DNA of 47,849 nt from Chitinophagaceae bacterium (GCA_947447265.1 CANFKC010000040.1:1-47849); one strand, 5' to 3'. Shown: positions 8,282 to 17,537, numbered from the stretch's first letter. Notes: generated from the letters alone by a model not told the origin. Numbers and translations: made by a program.

Positions 8282-8353
8282 GTATTTAATTTTGAATAGT
8301 AAAGTTAACCTTTAATTACCCACCCAACTGATGATCGCGGTCATTTAATTCGC

Positions 8354-8361
8354 TACTTTGC
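8354..8361 (+). promoter_or_regulatory. Probable -7 element of the CoA-transferase gene
   Basis: TACTTTGC resembles the Bacteroidota -7 element, one T short of TAnnTTTG. It overlaps the first TTG (8358) of the long open frame, so translation from that TTG is unlikely and the TTG at 8418 is favoured. Confidence 0.4.
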
Positions 8362-8417
8362 ATCACGGCAGCGCAAAGGTTTTGATTTATTTTTGCTGCC
8401 CCAAAAAAATACCAAAG

Positions 8418-9704
8418 TTGGAATACACATCGCCCGCAAACGCGGTTCAGTTAGTAGAAAGTGGTAACAGGGTTTTTATACATGGCGGCGCTGCAACCCC
8501 AATTACACTAATAAATGCACTATTAGATAGGGCCGGCACTGTTAATAATGTAGAACTGGTTGCAATTAGCACTTATGGAGATATAAACTGGAACAGACCA
8601 GAAGTATTGAAAAGCTTTTACCTGAATTCGCTGTTTGTATCAGAGAACGTTCGGGAATGGGTAAATTCTGATAGGGGCGAATATATACCTGTATTTCTAA
8701 GCGAGATACCGCAGTTGTTTGACCGGCAGATATTACCTATTGATGTGGCCCTTTTGCAGGTATCGCCGCCAGATGCTCATGGCTTTTGCACATTGGGGTC
8801 ATCTGCCGACATCGCCATTAGTGCTGTCAGGAACGCTAAAAAAATTATTGCTCATGTTAACCCCAGGATGCCCCGTGTACTGGGCGAAGGTTTATTGCAT
8901 ATTTCAAAGATAGATGCAATGATATGGCAAGAGCAGGAACTGTTTGAAGTGGATTACGGCGCAAAAACAGATGCCTGTTCTGTACTTATTGGTAATAAAG
9001 TAGCGGAACTGATTGAAGATGGTTCGACTCTACAAATGGGGATAGGCGTAATACCCAATGCAGTGCTGGCAGCATTAAGCAACCATAAAAACCTGGGCCT
9101 GCATACTGAGATGTTTAGTGATGGGGTAGTGCCACTGGTGGAAAATGGGGTCATCAATAATTCGCAAAAGAAAGTAGCGCGCGGGAAAATTGTGAGCACA
9201 TTTGTACTCGGTACCCGTAGGGTATATGATTTTGTAGACAACAATCCTTATGTGAGCTGCCTGGACGTGGCTTTCGTAAACGATGTGAGTGTTATTCGCC
9301 AGAACCCTAAAGTGGTAGCAATAAACAGTGCGATTGAAATAGATATTACCGGTCAGGTATGTGCAGATTCTATTGGTACCTACCAGTTTTCTGGCATAGG
9401 CGGGCAGATGGATTTTATGCGTGGCGCTGCTCTTTCTGAAGGTGGTAAACCTATTATTGCAATGACCTCTGAAACAAGTATGGGAATTTCCCGGATTGTG
9501 CCGCTCCTCAACCAGGGCGCCGGCGTGGTAACAACCCGCGGGCACATTCACTATGTGGCCACTGAGTATGGAGTGGTAGATCTGTTTGGTAAAAACATGG
9601 AGCAGCGCGCAGCATTACTTGCTACCATAGCGCATCCAAAGCATAGGGAAGTACTAGAACGGGCGTTCCATCAACGGTTTGGACGTATGATAAAACAATT
9701 GTAG
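8418..9704 (+). CDS. Acetyl-CoA hydrolase/transferase family protein
   Basis: CoA-transferase of the acetate/4-hydroxybutyrate CoA-transferase family, about 428 residues. It moves CoA between acetate and another carboxylic acid through a glutamyl-CoA intermediate. Motifs are GNRVFIHGGAATP at the N-terminus, the acid in GLHTEMFSDGVVPL (likely catalytic Glu), GIGGQMDFMRGAALSEGGK near residue 335 and the closing VTTRGHIHYVATEYGVVDLFG. The open frame begins at TTG 8358, but the extra 20 residues are unlike the family and overlap the promoter element; TTG 8418 gives the usual N-terminus EYTSPANAVQLVESG. No ATG is available. It converges with pyrF with 7 bases between stops. The CoA acceptor cannot be told from sequence. 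Confidence 0.85.
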   Translation: MEYTSPANAVQLVESGNRVFIHGGAATPITLINALLDRAGTVNNVELVAISTYGDINWNRPEVLKSFYLNSLFVSENVREWVNSDRGEYIPVFLSEIPQLFDRQILPIDVALLQVSPPDAHGFCTLGSSADIAISAVRNAKKIIAHVNPRMPRVLGEGLLHISKIDAMIWQEQELFEVDYGAKTDACSVLIGNKVAELIEDGSTLQMGIGVIPNAVLAALSNHKNLGLHTEMFSDGVVPLVENGVINNSQKKVARGKIVSTFVLGTRRVYDFVDNNPYVSCLDVAFVNDVSVIRQNPKVVAINSAIEIDITGQVCADSIGTYQFSGIGGQMDFMRGAALSEGGKPIIAMTSETSMGISRIVPLLNQGAGVVTTRGHIHYVATEYGVVDLFGKNMEQRAALLATIAHPKHREVLERAFHQRFGRMIKQL

Positions 9705-9711
9705 TTCAGCA

Positions 9712-10512
9712 CTAGAAAAATACAGCCATTTCCTTTTGGTACTTGATAGCCTCCTCATGCGCCTTACCATCGAAATATGCGTCATTGCCGGCATAAATAA
9801 TGCGCCTGGAAACATTGATCAAGATTCCGCCATCTTTATTCATGGTATTTCTACAAACGGTATCAACATCGCCACCCTGGGCGCCCACGCCGGGCACCAG
9901 AAAGAAATGATCGGGTAGCATAGCCCTTACTTCTTGCAACTGTTCTTTGCGGGTAGCACCGATAACAAACATAATATTGCCGGGTGTGCCCCAGGAAGCT
10001 ACCGTCTTCAATACTTTCTGGTAGACGAGTTCATCACCACTTGGCTGCAGTTGAAAATCGGCACTGCCTGCATTTGAGGTTAGCCCGAGCACAATAGCCC
10101 ATTTGTCTTCAAACGATAAAAATGGTTTTACACTATCACTTCCCATATAAGGTGCAACAGTAACACTATCAAACGGATAGGTATGAAAAAAGGTGCGTGC
10201 ATATTGTTCTGATGTATTGCCGATGTCGCCGCGTTTGGCATCAGCAATGGTAAAAATATCTTCAGGAATGTATTGGAGGGTTTTTTCCATGCTTACCCAG
10301 CCGGCTAAGCCCTGCGCCTCGTAAAATGCTGTATTCAGTTTGTATGCCACCGTATAATCTCGTGTAGCATCAATAATAGCTTTATTAAATTCAAATACCG
10401 GGTCTTCCGTTTTCAGCAGGTGTGCGGGTATTTTGGTCAGGTCTGTATCCAGCCCAACACACAGTACAGACTTCTTCTTGAAAATATTAGCTACTAACTG
10501 CGAACGGTTCAT
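9712..10512 (-). CDS. pyrF: Orotidine-5'-phosphate decarboxylase
   Basis: Final enzyme of de novo UMP synthesis, converting OMP to UMP and CO2 in the cytoplasm. It is the longer class-2 form (266 residues). The active-site signature is FTIADAKRGDIGNTSEQYA (near residue 87), with the catalytic Lys-Asp pair inside ADAKRGDIGNT. The barrel entry strand is SVLCVGLDTDLTKIP, with VTVAPYMGSDSVKPF and the phosphate-binding VPGVGAQGGDV and NVSRRIIYAG further on. It starts at ATG 10512 after a short gap from the upstream membrane-protein gene (stop at 10555), so the two may be co-transcribed. Everything expected of the family is present. Confidence 0.95.
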   Translation of the reverse strand: MNRSQLVANIFKKKSVLCVGLDTDLTKIPAHLLKTEDPVFEFNKAIIDATRDYTVAYKLNTAFYEAQGLAGWVSMEKTLQYIPEDIFTIADAKRGDIGNTSEQYARTFFHTYPFDSVTVAPYMGSDSVKPFLSFEDKWAIVLGLTSNAGSADFQLQPSGDELVYQKVLKTVASWGTPGNIMFVIGATRKEQLQEVRAMLPDHFFLVPGVGAQGGDVDTVCRNTMNKDGGILINVSRRIIYAGNDAYFDGKAHEEAIKYQKEMAVFF

Positions 10513-10554
10513 TGTTACTTAGTTTTAAACCCATATCGGGTACATCAATTCAAA

Positions 10555-11136
10555 TTAATATTCCTGGTCTTCTTCCTCTTCATCATCAAATCCCATTTGC
10601 GATACATCAACTTTCTTTCCTCTTGCGGGAATTGAAATAACATTAATGCCCAGCCCATGCCTTTGATTAATAATGTCTAACGCAGCTTTACGTTGCAGGT
10701 GTTGTTCCAAAATTGTTTTAATGTCTTTGCCTGCCTGGTTGAGTATGTCGTTCTTAAGGCGGATTATTCGTGCCATTCGGCCGATAATAAGTAGCAGTAA
10801 TGCGGCGGCAGTGGCGATGCCATAGCTGGCTAAAATATAGTTATTCAGGTTTGGGCTGCCGACTACATTGCTTATTTCCTGGTTGTGGTAGATAGTATTC
10901 ATTACCGAGAAAGGAAGTACGGTATGCGCCATTGCCATAAATATTAAACCAGCAACGAACAGAGCGTAGCATACATATTCGGTAATAAAAAGCGTGGTTT
11001 CGCTTATAAGCCTTTGTGCCGCAGGCCGGCGCAGCGATGTGCCTAAAGGATCTAGCATTTTCATCTGAGAGCCGATCATACTGCATTCCTCAGTAAATTC
11101 CTGCAGCAGATCTTCTTTCAAAGTGGTTAATGCCAT
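10555..11136 (-). CDS. Two-TM membrane protein of unknown function
   Basis: I do not recognise this 193-residue protein. It has a soluble N-terminal 50 residues, two membrane segments (about 56-76, LFITEYVCYALFVAGLIFMA, and about 108-128, YGIATAAALLLLIIG), a cytoplasmic helical stretch with KNDILNQAGKDIKTILEQHL, and a very acidic tail ending DDEEEEDQEY. The open frame begins at a GTG at 11166, but a perfect -7 element sits at 11155-11162, so ATG 11136 (MALTTLKED) is the start. It lies directly upstream of pyrF on the same strand with a 42-base gap. The acidic tail could bind a partner, but no function can be named. Confidence 0.75.
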   Translation of the reverse strand: MALTTLKEDLLQEFTEECSMIGSQMKMLDPLGTSLRRPAAQRLISETTLFITEYVCYALFVAGLIFMAMAHTVLPFSVMNTIYHNQEISNVVGSPNLNNYILASYGIATAAALLLLIIGRMARIIRLKNDILNQAGKDIKTILEQHLQRKAALDIINQRHGLGINVISIPARGKKVDVSQMGFDDEEEEDQEY

Positions 11137-11154
11137 GGTTGAGTGTTTATGGCG

Positions 11155-11162
11155 CAAAAGTA
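11155..11162 (-). promoter_or_regulatory. -7 element of the two-TM protein gene
   Basis: Minus-strand TACTTTTG matches TAnnTTTG exactly, with about 18 bases to the ATG at 11136. It decides the start over the upstream GTG. Confidence 0.55.
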
Positions 11163-11241
11163 CCACAGAATTTCACTCGTCTACCTGCAAACTTTCCACA
11201 TGGTGGGGAAAGGATGGCATTAATTGCAGCCATTGGTACAT

Positions 11242-11646
11242 TCAGCGTGCTACGAGGTGAAGTATTTCGCTTAATTTTTCTACACGGAAAGGTTTTGTAA
11301 TAATACCGGTTACATGAGGAAAACTGTTTGCTCTGTCGGCGTCTTTTTTATCCACTGATGCTGTCAGCATATAGATCATCGGCCTGGTTTGCATTTCCGG
11401 CACGAGTTTGGCGTATTCTATTAAAAATTCCCATCCATCCATTGCCGGCAGATTGATATCCAACAATATTAGTTCTGGTAGCGGCAATTTTCTAGCAACC
11501 AATTCTTTGAATTTCTCCAAACCATCTTCTGCAGTTTCGAACGGAAATACTTTGAAGCCTAAGCCAATAGAGCGCAAAATAGACCTGTTTACAAAGTTAG
11601 AAAGTCGGTCGTCGTCTATAAGAAAAACTTTATTTGATTCTTCCAT
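11242..11646 (-). CDS. Single-domain response regulator (receiver)
   Basis: CheY-like receiver domain of 134 residues with no output domain. The acidic pocket is FLIDDDRLSN at the N-terminus, the phospho-acceptor Asp is in LILLDINLPAMDGWEFL (near residue 64), the switch Thr in MLTASVDKKDADRA (near 95), and the conserved Lys in IITKPFRVEKL (near 118). It would take phosphate from a histidine kinase encoded elsewhere and signal by protein contact. Such lone receivers are common in Bacteroidota. No kinase is adjacent; the upstream 310 bases hold only a repeat. The start is ATG 11646. Confidence 0.9.
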   Translation of the reverse strand: MEESNKVFLIDDDRLSNFVNRSILRSIGLGFKVFPFETAEDGLEKFKELVARKLPLPELILLDINLPAMDGWEFLIEYAKLVPEMQTRPMIYMLTASVDKKDADRANSFPHVTGIITKPFRVEKLSEILHLVAR

Positions 11647-11782
11647 TGCTAGTTGTGTTTTGGGTATGTTAATGGCGCTTATAAATGCTTAAATAAAAAA
11701 TTTGAATGCGAAGATAACAAAAAACTAACAATGAGGCGTTTTATTAAAAAATATATTTTCAGGAGCAGCATGATGAAGGCTA

Positions 11783-11835
11783 CACTCGTCCGCGTTTGTA
11801 ATGCGGATGCCACGGATGATCGTTTGTAACGCTCG
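11783..11835. repeat. Double-hairpin repeat, copy 1
   Basis: The consensus unit carries two palindromes, CCGCGTT-TGT-AACGCGG and GGCGTT-TGT-AACGCC, joined by about 11 bases of ATGCCACGGAT type. Here the first stem has a T in place of C (GTAATGCGG) and the second reads CGTTTGTAACG. A further GCTCG/CGAGC pair (11831-11857) extends beyond it. It is the only structured feature of the 11647-11957 gap, which is otherwise A+T-rich without open frames worth naming. Confidence 0.75.
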
Positions 11836-11957
11836 TTCTAAAATTAGTTTAGCGAGCATTATTTTGTGTAGGTAACAGCTGTTGCAAAACCGCTGCCATT
11901 ACACTATTGATATGGTGCTGAAAGAGAGGAAGTAAAGTATAAAGTGCGTAAGCGTGG

Positions 11958-12581
11958 CTATTCATCCACCCCATAATGTATGCCGGTTGCGGCAAAAAAT
12001 TTGCGTAATTCGTCATATTTGCATCGCCTCATGTCGCCGATGTTGAATTCTTTCGGGCGTTGTTTATACCCAATACACGCAAAACATATTTCCAGCTCAG
12101 CCACAATGTGGTTCGTATTGTCAAGGAATATAATGGCATTGCGCGGTGTGTAGCACGCCATCCCTATTAAAGGGCCATTACCGCAATCCAGATTATAGAA
12201 CATATCTGCAAGGTGCTCAACATCTTTTTCGCTGAGCGTTTTAATCTCTCGTACTTCAATGTGTCCAAAAGTGTCCACTGTTCCAGCAAGTTTTTGTTTA
12301 AAAACCGGCTTTGGGATATTATTGGTGTCGCCATTCCAAATAATTCCGGGGTCAATCCCTTCTTCAATAACAGTAAAAGAAATGAGCAATACCCTAGCAG
12401 CCTCACTAAAAGGGAACTTCTTCTTTATTTGGCTATAAGGAATCTTATGCGGTGGCCGCGCATAGGTTGTCCGCTCTACTATTCTTGTTGGTGGAGGTGG
12501 AGGTGGTTTTCTGGATTGCTTCCTTTGCCCCTGTGCGGCAATTGAAAAAAGTAAAACCAAAATACACCATGCATACTTCAT
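11958..12581 (-). CDS. Secreted protein of unknown function
   Basis: This 207-residue protein has a clear signal peptide (MKYAWCILVLLFSIAAQGQ), then a basic and proline-rich linker with six consecutive prolines, and a folded remainder with FTVIEEGIDPGIIWNGDTN and cysteines at LDCGNGP, MACYTP, EICFACIGY and RRCKYD. The cysteines could form disulfides in the periplasm or cell surface. No lipobox is visible. I do not recognise a family. It starts at ATG 12581 and is flanked on both sides by copies of the double-hairpin repeat, on the same strand as the PKD lipoprotein behind it. Confidence 0.7.
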   Translation of the reverse strand: MKYAWCILVLLFSIAAQGQRKQSRKPPPPPPTRIVERTTYARPPHKIPYSQIKKKFPFSEAARVLLISFTVIEEGIDPGIIWNGDTNNIPKPVFKQKLAGTVDTFGHIEVREIKTLSEKDVEHLADMFYNLDCGNGPLIGMACYTPRNAIIFLDNTNHIVAELEICFACIGYKQRPKEFNIGDMRRCKYDELRKFFAATGIHYGVDE

Positions 12582-12637
12582 AGGGTAAGTGTTATTGCAA
12601 TAAAGTTAGAGGAATTGAAGGATTTGTAGTCTCCGAC

Positions 12638-12686
12638 CTCGTCCGCGTTTGTAACGTGGATGCAACGGAAGAGCGTTTGCAACGCT
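12638..12686. repeat. Double-hairpin repeat, copy 2
   Basis: Variant of the unit with GTCCGCGTTTGTAACGTGGA followed by GAGCGTTTGCAACGCTT; the second stem is now AGCGTT-TGC-AACGCT, where changes on both arms keep the pairing. It sits between two minus-strand genes. Confidence 0.75.
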
Positions 12687-12735
12687 TGTTTTAAAATTAA
12701 GATTTCCAATGAGCCAACTACGAACCGCGGTTTCT

Positions 12736-13350
12736 TCACCTTGTATAATAGGTTGTGGATAGCCTTACTGCAAGGCCACTTGCATTATAATATCTGAAAT
12801 AAATGGTGTCGTTGGCGTACCGTATCTCAGGAGAAAAATAGGGAAGATCGTTGTAAAAGCTTGTTGTGTACTGAAAATAGGGGATGGACTGCCCCCAAAC
12901 TTCTAATATGCTATCACTTAAAGCTGTAATAGCAAATGTAGTATCGTTCAATGCCCAAGAAGTATCAATGCCACTTACCTCGTGACTTTCGCAACGCCCT
13001 CCTGTCCAGTGGCGATTTCCTTCAAAAAACTTTGCCTGAGGGGTGATTTTAATTGTATTCGTCGCAACAATGCTGCCACCATTAGTTGCGACCGTAACTA
13101 AGTAGGAGCCGGTTGTTCTGTAAGTATGTTGCGGGCTAGCGAGACTGGATGTAGTTCCATCGCCAAAATCCCAGGAATAAGAACTGCCGCTGGCATTGGT
13201 AGAAAAAAGAACCGAACCATGTGGCATAAGCTTGCCGGAAACAGCAATATTATAGCTGGCCTTATTCTTTTTGCAGGCATTAAAAACAAGAAATGCGCAC
13301 ACAGATACTGCCGTGACAAGAGTGATTTTTATGATTACTGATAGCTTCAT
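12736..13350 (-). CDS. PKD-domain lipoprotein
   Basis: Exported lipoprotein of 204 residues. The signal ends in a lipobox VFNAC (Cys near residue 26), followed by KKNK. A PKD-type beta sandwich occupies about residues 35-105, shown by SYSWDFGDGTTSS and the closing HTYRTTGSYLVTV. The remaining 100 residues (FEGNRHWTGGRCESHEV and beyond) are beta-rich and unrecognised. PKD domains usually serve in adhesion or as spacers on cell-surface proteins, and the same fits here. It starts at ATG 13350. It sits in the repeat-rich accessory stretch; no partner gene is evident. Confidence 0.8.
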   Translation of the reverse strand: MKLSVIIKITLVTAVSVCAFLVFNACKKNKASYNIAVSGKLMPHGSVLFSTNASGSSYSWDFGDGTTSSLASPQHTYRTTGSYLVTVATNGGSIVATNTIKITPQAKFFEGNRHWTGGRCESHEVSGIDTSWALNDTTFAITALSDSILEVWGQSIPYFQYTTSFYNDLPYFSPEIRYANDTIYFRYYNASGLAVRLSTTYYTR

Positions 13351-13440
13351 AGCGGTATAGTGAAGGTTGAAGAAATTAATATTTTATTGCTCGTACTGTG
13401 GAATAAAGATAAGAAATTTTTAATGACATACTTAAACCTA

Positions 13441-13485
13441 GTCCGCGTTTGTAACGCGGATGCAACGGATGAGCGTTTGCAAGGC
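13441..13485. repeat. Double-hairpin repeat, copy 3
   Basis: The first stem is perfect (CCGCGTTTGTAACGCGG, 13443-13459); the second is degenerate (GAGCGTTTGCAAGGCCG). Same orientation as the other copies, between the PKD lipoprotein and the SMI1 gene. Confidence 0.75.
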
Positions 13486-13528
13486 CGTTTAAAATTGATT
13501 AAAAAGCTATAAAGACAGGGAGTATTCT

Positions 13529-13948
13529 TCAAATTCTGTCAAATGCAGTTCCGTCTTTCAGACGCGATAAAAACTGCTTAAAAGTGCCTGATGGGATAAA
13601 ATCATTTTCGTCTCCTATGCTTGGCAGCAAGCCAAAACTAAACGGTGTAGTGCGCGTGTCCATTACAAACATTTCGAGGCCTCCATTACCACCAATATAA
13701 ATAGTCCATGGAAAAAACTGGGTTGAACTCTCTTTTGTGCACTCAACAATTCGTTCAACAGGCTCAAATACCACATAACTTTCTCCAATAACTCCCTCGT
13801 ACCCATTCATCGTTAATAAGAACGTCTTATAATCCTGCGGCAGAACTAATCCAAGCTCATTTTCCAATGCTGCGATTTGTTGTGCAGTTGCAGGAGGATT
13901 GAAGCCTTCGCCTTCTTCGTTAATAAAGTACTTTTCGATAAAACTCAA
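13529..13948 (-). CDS. SMI1/KNR4 family protein
   Basis: Small cytoplasmic protein (139 residues) of the SMI1/KNR4 (SUKH) fold. The family signature is AQQIAALENELGLVLPQDYKTFLLTMNG at residues 23-50, where the E-x4-L-P-x-D-Y-K pattern is diagnostic, followed by GGNGGLEMFVMDTR and FGLLPSIGDENDFIPSG. Many bacterial members are immunity proteins against polymorphic toxins; others have unknown roles. No toxin gene lies beside it, so it may be an orphan immunity gene. The only start available is TTG 13948. It lies in front of the ATPase gene on the same strand, separated by 128 bases. Confidence 0.8.
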   Translation of the reverse strand: MSFIEKYFINEEGEGFNPPATAQQIAALENELGLVLPQDYKTFLLTMNGYEGVIGESYVVFEPVERIVECTKESSTQFFPWTIYIGGNGGLEMFVMDTRTTPFSFGLLPSIGDENDFIPSGTFKQFLSRLKDGTAFDRI

Positions 13949-14076
13949 TGTTGAAAGTAATTTGGTTGCATAAAGATACTTGTTTGGTTAGATGCCTTTC
14001 TCCAGTCCATATGTCGTAAGTAGTCATTATAATTAGGAACAGCAATCATTTGGCTATATTACGATCGGTAACGGAC

Positions 14077-15603
14077 CTAGCTATTGGTTGAAAGTTCATA
14101 AAAGTTATCCATAATTCTCTTGGTAATTTCATTAGTTCTCTCGACTACTGCTTGAACTTCTTCTGGGTTGCTTTCCTTCCACCTGCTAAATAAATTTATG
14201 CCTTCGTTACCCCAAAATTCAATTTGTGCATTGAACCACCTTTTCATTGATTCACGGTTATCCAAAACACCTATCAAGTTACTTAAGAAGACTCTTTTTG
14301 TGTATTGATATTGATTATCCCAAAATGCGTCATTTTCCGGGAGTGTTTCTAAAAATGTTTTTACGACGTTCTCTGGTCGTTCGTTACCCGGAAGGAAAAC
14401 AACATTATTATTTTGATTTTGCGGAAAGCCGGCAACGAAATCACCGTCTAGAACAACAACGTTTCTAAAGAACTCCTCGAAGCCCTTTTCAATCAAGCTT
14501 TTATATGTACCACAACTAATACTCAGATTTTTGTAGTTGTTTTCGCATCCAAAATCAACTCCATCAATTATACTTTTATAGAAGAAGCAGGCTTCACTGT
14601 CTTCAAAATAGTAATTGATTTTTTTCGGTTTTATTGTTCTCATAGCTTCATGATTTAAATCGGCCAGTAAGCTAGTTAATTCAGAAAAGCCTTCATTGAC
14701 AGTAACAATTCCTAGCGAATTTGACAAGCTGACAAAATTTGTAGAATTCTTAAAGTTAGAGGCATTTCTAGAAGATAGAAAATTCAATAAATCCGATGAA
14801 TGTGTAGTAAAAACGATTTGCAGATTGAGTTCGTTTCCCTTTCTTAAAAGAACTTTTAAAAGGTTTTTTTGAGCGGCTGGATATAAAGTTGCATCTATTT
14901 CATCGATAAGAAGTAATCCGCCAGAATATGTTGGATCACTTTGCTTTAGTTGAGTGAACGATAATAAAGCAAGAATTATATGTCCTATATTATCTTGCCC
15001 TGCAGAGATGCCATGTGCATCGAATTTTTCGGTAGTAGGTGAAAATGAGTTTTTATTGTTTGATTTAGTGTGTACAGGCACGATACTTTCCATAACAGAA
15101 AAGATTTCGTTGTAGATTTGACTGTATTCGGAAATGAGGTCATCACCTAACTTTTGGGAATCCAGTTGAATATACCTTTCGTTTTCCTGGGCTAACGGCA
15201 ACAATCGCTTTAAACTTAAGAATACTACAGGTTTTGTGATTTTACCACCGCCTCTAACTCTGCCCCCTACGTCAATTCTGTGTCTAGTTCGTCCATTTTC
15301 GCTAGTTATTCGTAATTCACCATTTCTGTGAACATTATTTGCAAAAATCAGTTTATAAGAATATCCGCCGGCAAGATCATGCCTAGATGAAAAACGAAAA
15401 ACGGCGGAGTATTTTGTTTCAAAGCGTTCGCCGAATAAATTCCTGTAAACATTTCCAAATTTAAATACATGACCAATAATTCCGAGTAACGAAGTCTTAC
15501 CTGTTCCGTTACCTCCTGCAATTACGGTAAGAACTCTGCCAAAATTAAATTCTATTGCATTTAAATGTCTAAAATTCGCTATTTATATTTTTTTAATGTC
15601 CAT
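14077..15603 (-). CDS. AAA/ABC-type ATPase with possible TOPRIM-like C-terminus (OLD-like); in-frame TAA at codon 7
   Basis: About 508 residues if read from ATG 15603, which is the natural start (MDIKKI, then stop, then IANFRHLNAIEFNFG). Relatives begin with a continuous version of this strand, so TAA at 15583-15585 looks like a single-base change in an otherwise intact frame. ATPase motifs are Walker A GGNGTGKTS (near 30-38), a signature-like SAGQDNIGH, Walker B LLLIDEIDATLYPAAQ and the switch histidine in TTHSSDLL. The C-terminal part has YYFEDSEACFFYK, VVVLDGDF and LPGNERPENV, resembling the acidic clusters of TOPRIM nucleases of the OLD family. If functional it may be an anti-phage or DNA-end nuclease. 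The gene looks more A+T-rich than its neighbours. The first usable start after the stop is TTG 15204, which would lose Walker A. Confidence 0.75.
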
Positions 15604-15786
15604 GTATTTGGCTTGAAGGAGAGTGCTTTGGAAAAGCAATTATCCACTAAATGTACAATAAATGTGGTAATGTAAATTCTAGTTAATTTGTAACAAACGT
15701 CAACACTTGACTTTTTCCTTTCCCATCCCCAAACATTAAAATTCCATTCCTCCTTCTTTTTTCGGAACTTCGCACACTTTTGTTTC

Positions 15787-15910
15787 AGTACATAGTATTT
15801 AGTACATAGTAGATAGACGGTTCTCCGGCGTGGAAACAAGCCTGCATCGGGTACTCTCTACTAAATACTAACGACTAATTACTCGCTACTATGTACTAAC
15901 GACTAAATAC
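15787..15910. repeat. Direct and inverted repeats in the 15604-15916 gap upstream of prfC
   Basis: AGTACATAGTA occurs at 15787-15797 and 15801-15811; its complement TACTATGTACT is at 15887-15897. TACTAACGACTAA occurs at 15866-15878 and 15894-15906. The halves could pair into a long stem whose base abuts the prfC start at 15917. The rest of the gap is A+T-rich; an 86-codon open frame on the minus strand there shows no protein-like composition. Confidence 0.6.
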
Positions 15911-15916
15911 CAACTA

Positions 15917-17512
15917 ATGAGTTACGAAAAAGAAATAGCTAAACGCAGAACCTTTGCCATTATATCGCACCCGGATGCGGGTAAAACCACGCTTACTGAA
16001 AAGTTGCTGTTGTTTGGTGGTGCCATACAGGTGGCGGGTGCTGTAAAAAGCAATAAGATAAAGAAACACGCTACCAGCGACTTTATGGAAATTGAACGCC
16101 AGAGGGGTATCTCTGTGGCTACTTCCGTAATGAGCTTCCAGTATAACGATACTTTAATAAACCTGCTGGATACCCCGGGTCACAAGGACTTTGCCGAAGA
16201 TACGTACCGCACGCTTACTGCTGTGGATAGTGTGATACTGGTAATTGACAGCGTGAATGGTGTGGAAGACCAGACCCGCAAACTGGTGGAAGTATGCCGT
16301 ATGCGCGATACCCCGGTTATTGTTTTCGTCAACAAAATGGACCGCGACGGTAAATTCCCGTTCGACCTGGTTGATGAAATTGAGAAGGAACTGAAGCTGT
16401 CGCTACACCCGCTTTCCTGGCCTATTAATATGGGTAAGGAGTTTAAGGGCGTGTATAATCTGCACAACAAGAGCCTCAACCTCTTTACTGCGAGCCAGAA
16501 ATCAACCGAGGAAAACACAGTGCCAATCAACGACCTGAACGATTCTTTGCTCGACGATAAAGTAGGGGAACGCAATGCCAATCAGCTTCGCGAAGACGTG
16601 GAGCTACTGGAAGGTGTTTATGGCGACCTTGATGTAGCTGCTTACCTTGATGGCAAAGTTTCGCCGGTATTCTTTGGTAGTGCGGTAAATAATTTCGGGG
16701 TAAAAGAGTTGCTCGATACATTTATACAGGTGGCGCCAATACCACAGGGCCGCAATACCGACAAGCGCTATGTTGCGCCAACCGAAGATAAATTCACGGG
16801 TTTTGTATTTAAGATTCATGCCAACCTTGATCCTCGTCATAGAGATAGGGTAGCGTTCCTTAGGGTTTGCTCGGGTAAATTCTCCCGCAATACCTACTAC
16901 AAACATTGCAGGCTGGATAAAGATGTGCGCTTCAGCAATCCATATTCGTTTATGGCCCGCGAAAAAGATATTATTGAAGAAGCCTATCCCGGCGATGTGG
17001 TGGGTTTGTTTGATACCGGTAACTTTAAAATTGGCGACACGCTCACCGAGGGTGAAGTAATGCAGTTTACGGGTATACCAGTATTCTCGCCTGAAATATT
17101 TAAGGAACTGGTGAACAAAGACCCAATGAAAACCAAGCAATTGGAAAAGGGTATCCGCCAGCTAACCGACGAAGGTGTTGCGCAGTTGTTTACGCAGCAT
17201 GGCGGCAACCGCAAGATCATTGGGTGCGTGGGTGAGCTCCAGTTTGAAGTAATTCAATACCGTTTGTTGCAGGAATATGGCTCTTCGTGTTCGTTCACGC
17301 CGCTATCATTCTACAAAGCCTGCTGGATAACCGGTGACCGGAAAGTAATAGATGATTTTGTTCGCTTCAAGCAAAGCAACATTATGGAAGATAAGGACGG
17401 CAACCTGGTTTATCTCGCCCAAAGCGAATGGTTCCTCAATACCGAACGGCAGAATAACCCGGGTATTGAGTTTCATTTTACCTCGGAGTTTAAGACGGCT
17501 ATGGCGAAGTAG
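15917..17512 (+). CDS. prfC: Peptide chain release factor 3
   Basis: Translational GTPase RF3 (531 residues), which recycles RF1/RF2 from the ribosome after termination. The G domain shows G1 [16 protein letters not shown] (near residue 15), G2 [14 protein letters not shown]3 [11 protein letters not shown]4 [10 protein letters not shown] and G5-like SAV. The RF3 length and the C-terminal [13 protein letters not shown] and CWITGD stretches separate it from EF-G and LepA. It starts at ATG 15917 just after the repeat-rich leader. It is probably a single gene: the following Uma2 gene has its own -7 element. No damage is seen. Confidence 0.96.
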   Translation: MSYEKEIAKRRTFAIISHPDAGKTTLTEKLLLFGGAIQVAGAVKSNKIKKHATSDFMEIERQRGISVATSVMSFQYNDTLINLLDTPGHKDFAEDTYRTLTAVDSVILVIDSVNGVEDQTRKLVEVCRMRDTPVIVFVNKMDRDGKFPFDLVDEIEKELKLSLHPLSWPINMGKEFKGVYNLHNKSLNLFTASQKSTEENTVPINDLNDSLLDDKVGERNANQLREDVELLEGVYGDLDVAAYLDGKVSPVFFGSAVNNFGVKELLDTFIQVAPIPQGRNTDKRYVAPTEDKFTGFVFKIHANLDPRHRDRVAFLRVCSGKFSRNTYYKHCRLDKDVRFSNPYSFMAREKDIIEEAYPGDVVGLFDTGNFKIGDTLTEGEVMQFTGIPVFSPEIFKELVNKDPMKTKQLEKGIRQLTDEGVAQLFTQHGGNRKIIGCVGELQFEVIQYRLLQEYGSSCSFTPLSFYKACWITGDRKVIDDFVRFKQSNIMEDKDGNLVYLAQSEWFLNTERQNNPGIEFHFTSEFKTAMAK

Positions 17513-17529
17513 GGCTGGGAATAATTTCG

Positions 17530-17537
17530 TATTTTTG
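17530..17537 (+). promoter_or_regulatory. -7 element of the Uma2 gene
   Basis: TATTTTTG matches TAnnTTTG exactly and lies 18 bases before ATG 17556, directly after the prfC stop. Confidence 0.45.

Noticed and set aside
13529-13948. Toxin-immunity pair with the SMI1 gene
   Set aside because: No polymorphic toxin or RHS gene is adjacent; only the fold can be claimed.
14077-15603. Retron or Septu-type ATPase
   Set aside because: No reverse transcriptase, HNH partner or structured RNA lies beside it. The C-terminal acidic clusters fit an OLD-like TOPRIM better.
15579-15839. 86-codon open frame on the minus strand upstream of the ATPase
   Set aside because: It overlaps the true ATPase start in another frame, is rich in K, C and Y without family features, and covers the repeat-rich prfC leader.
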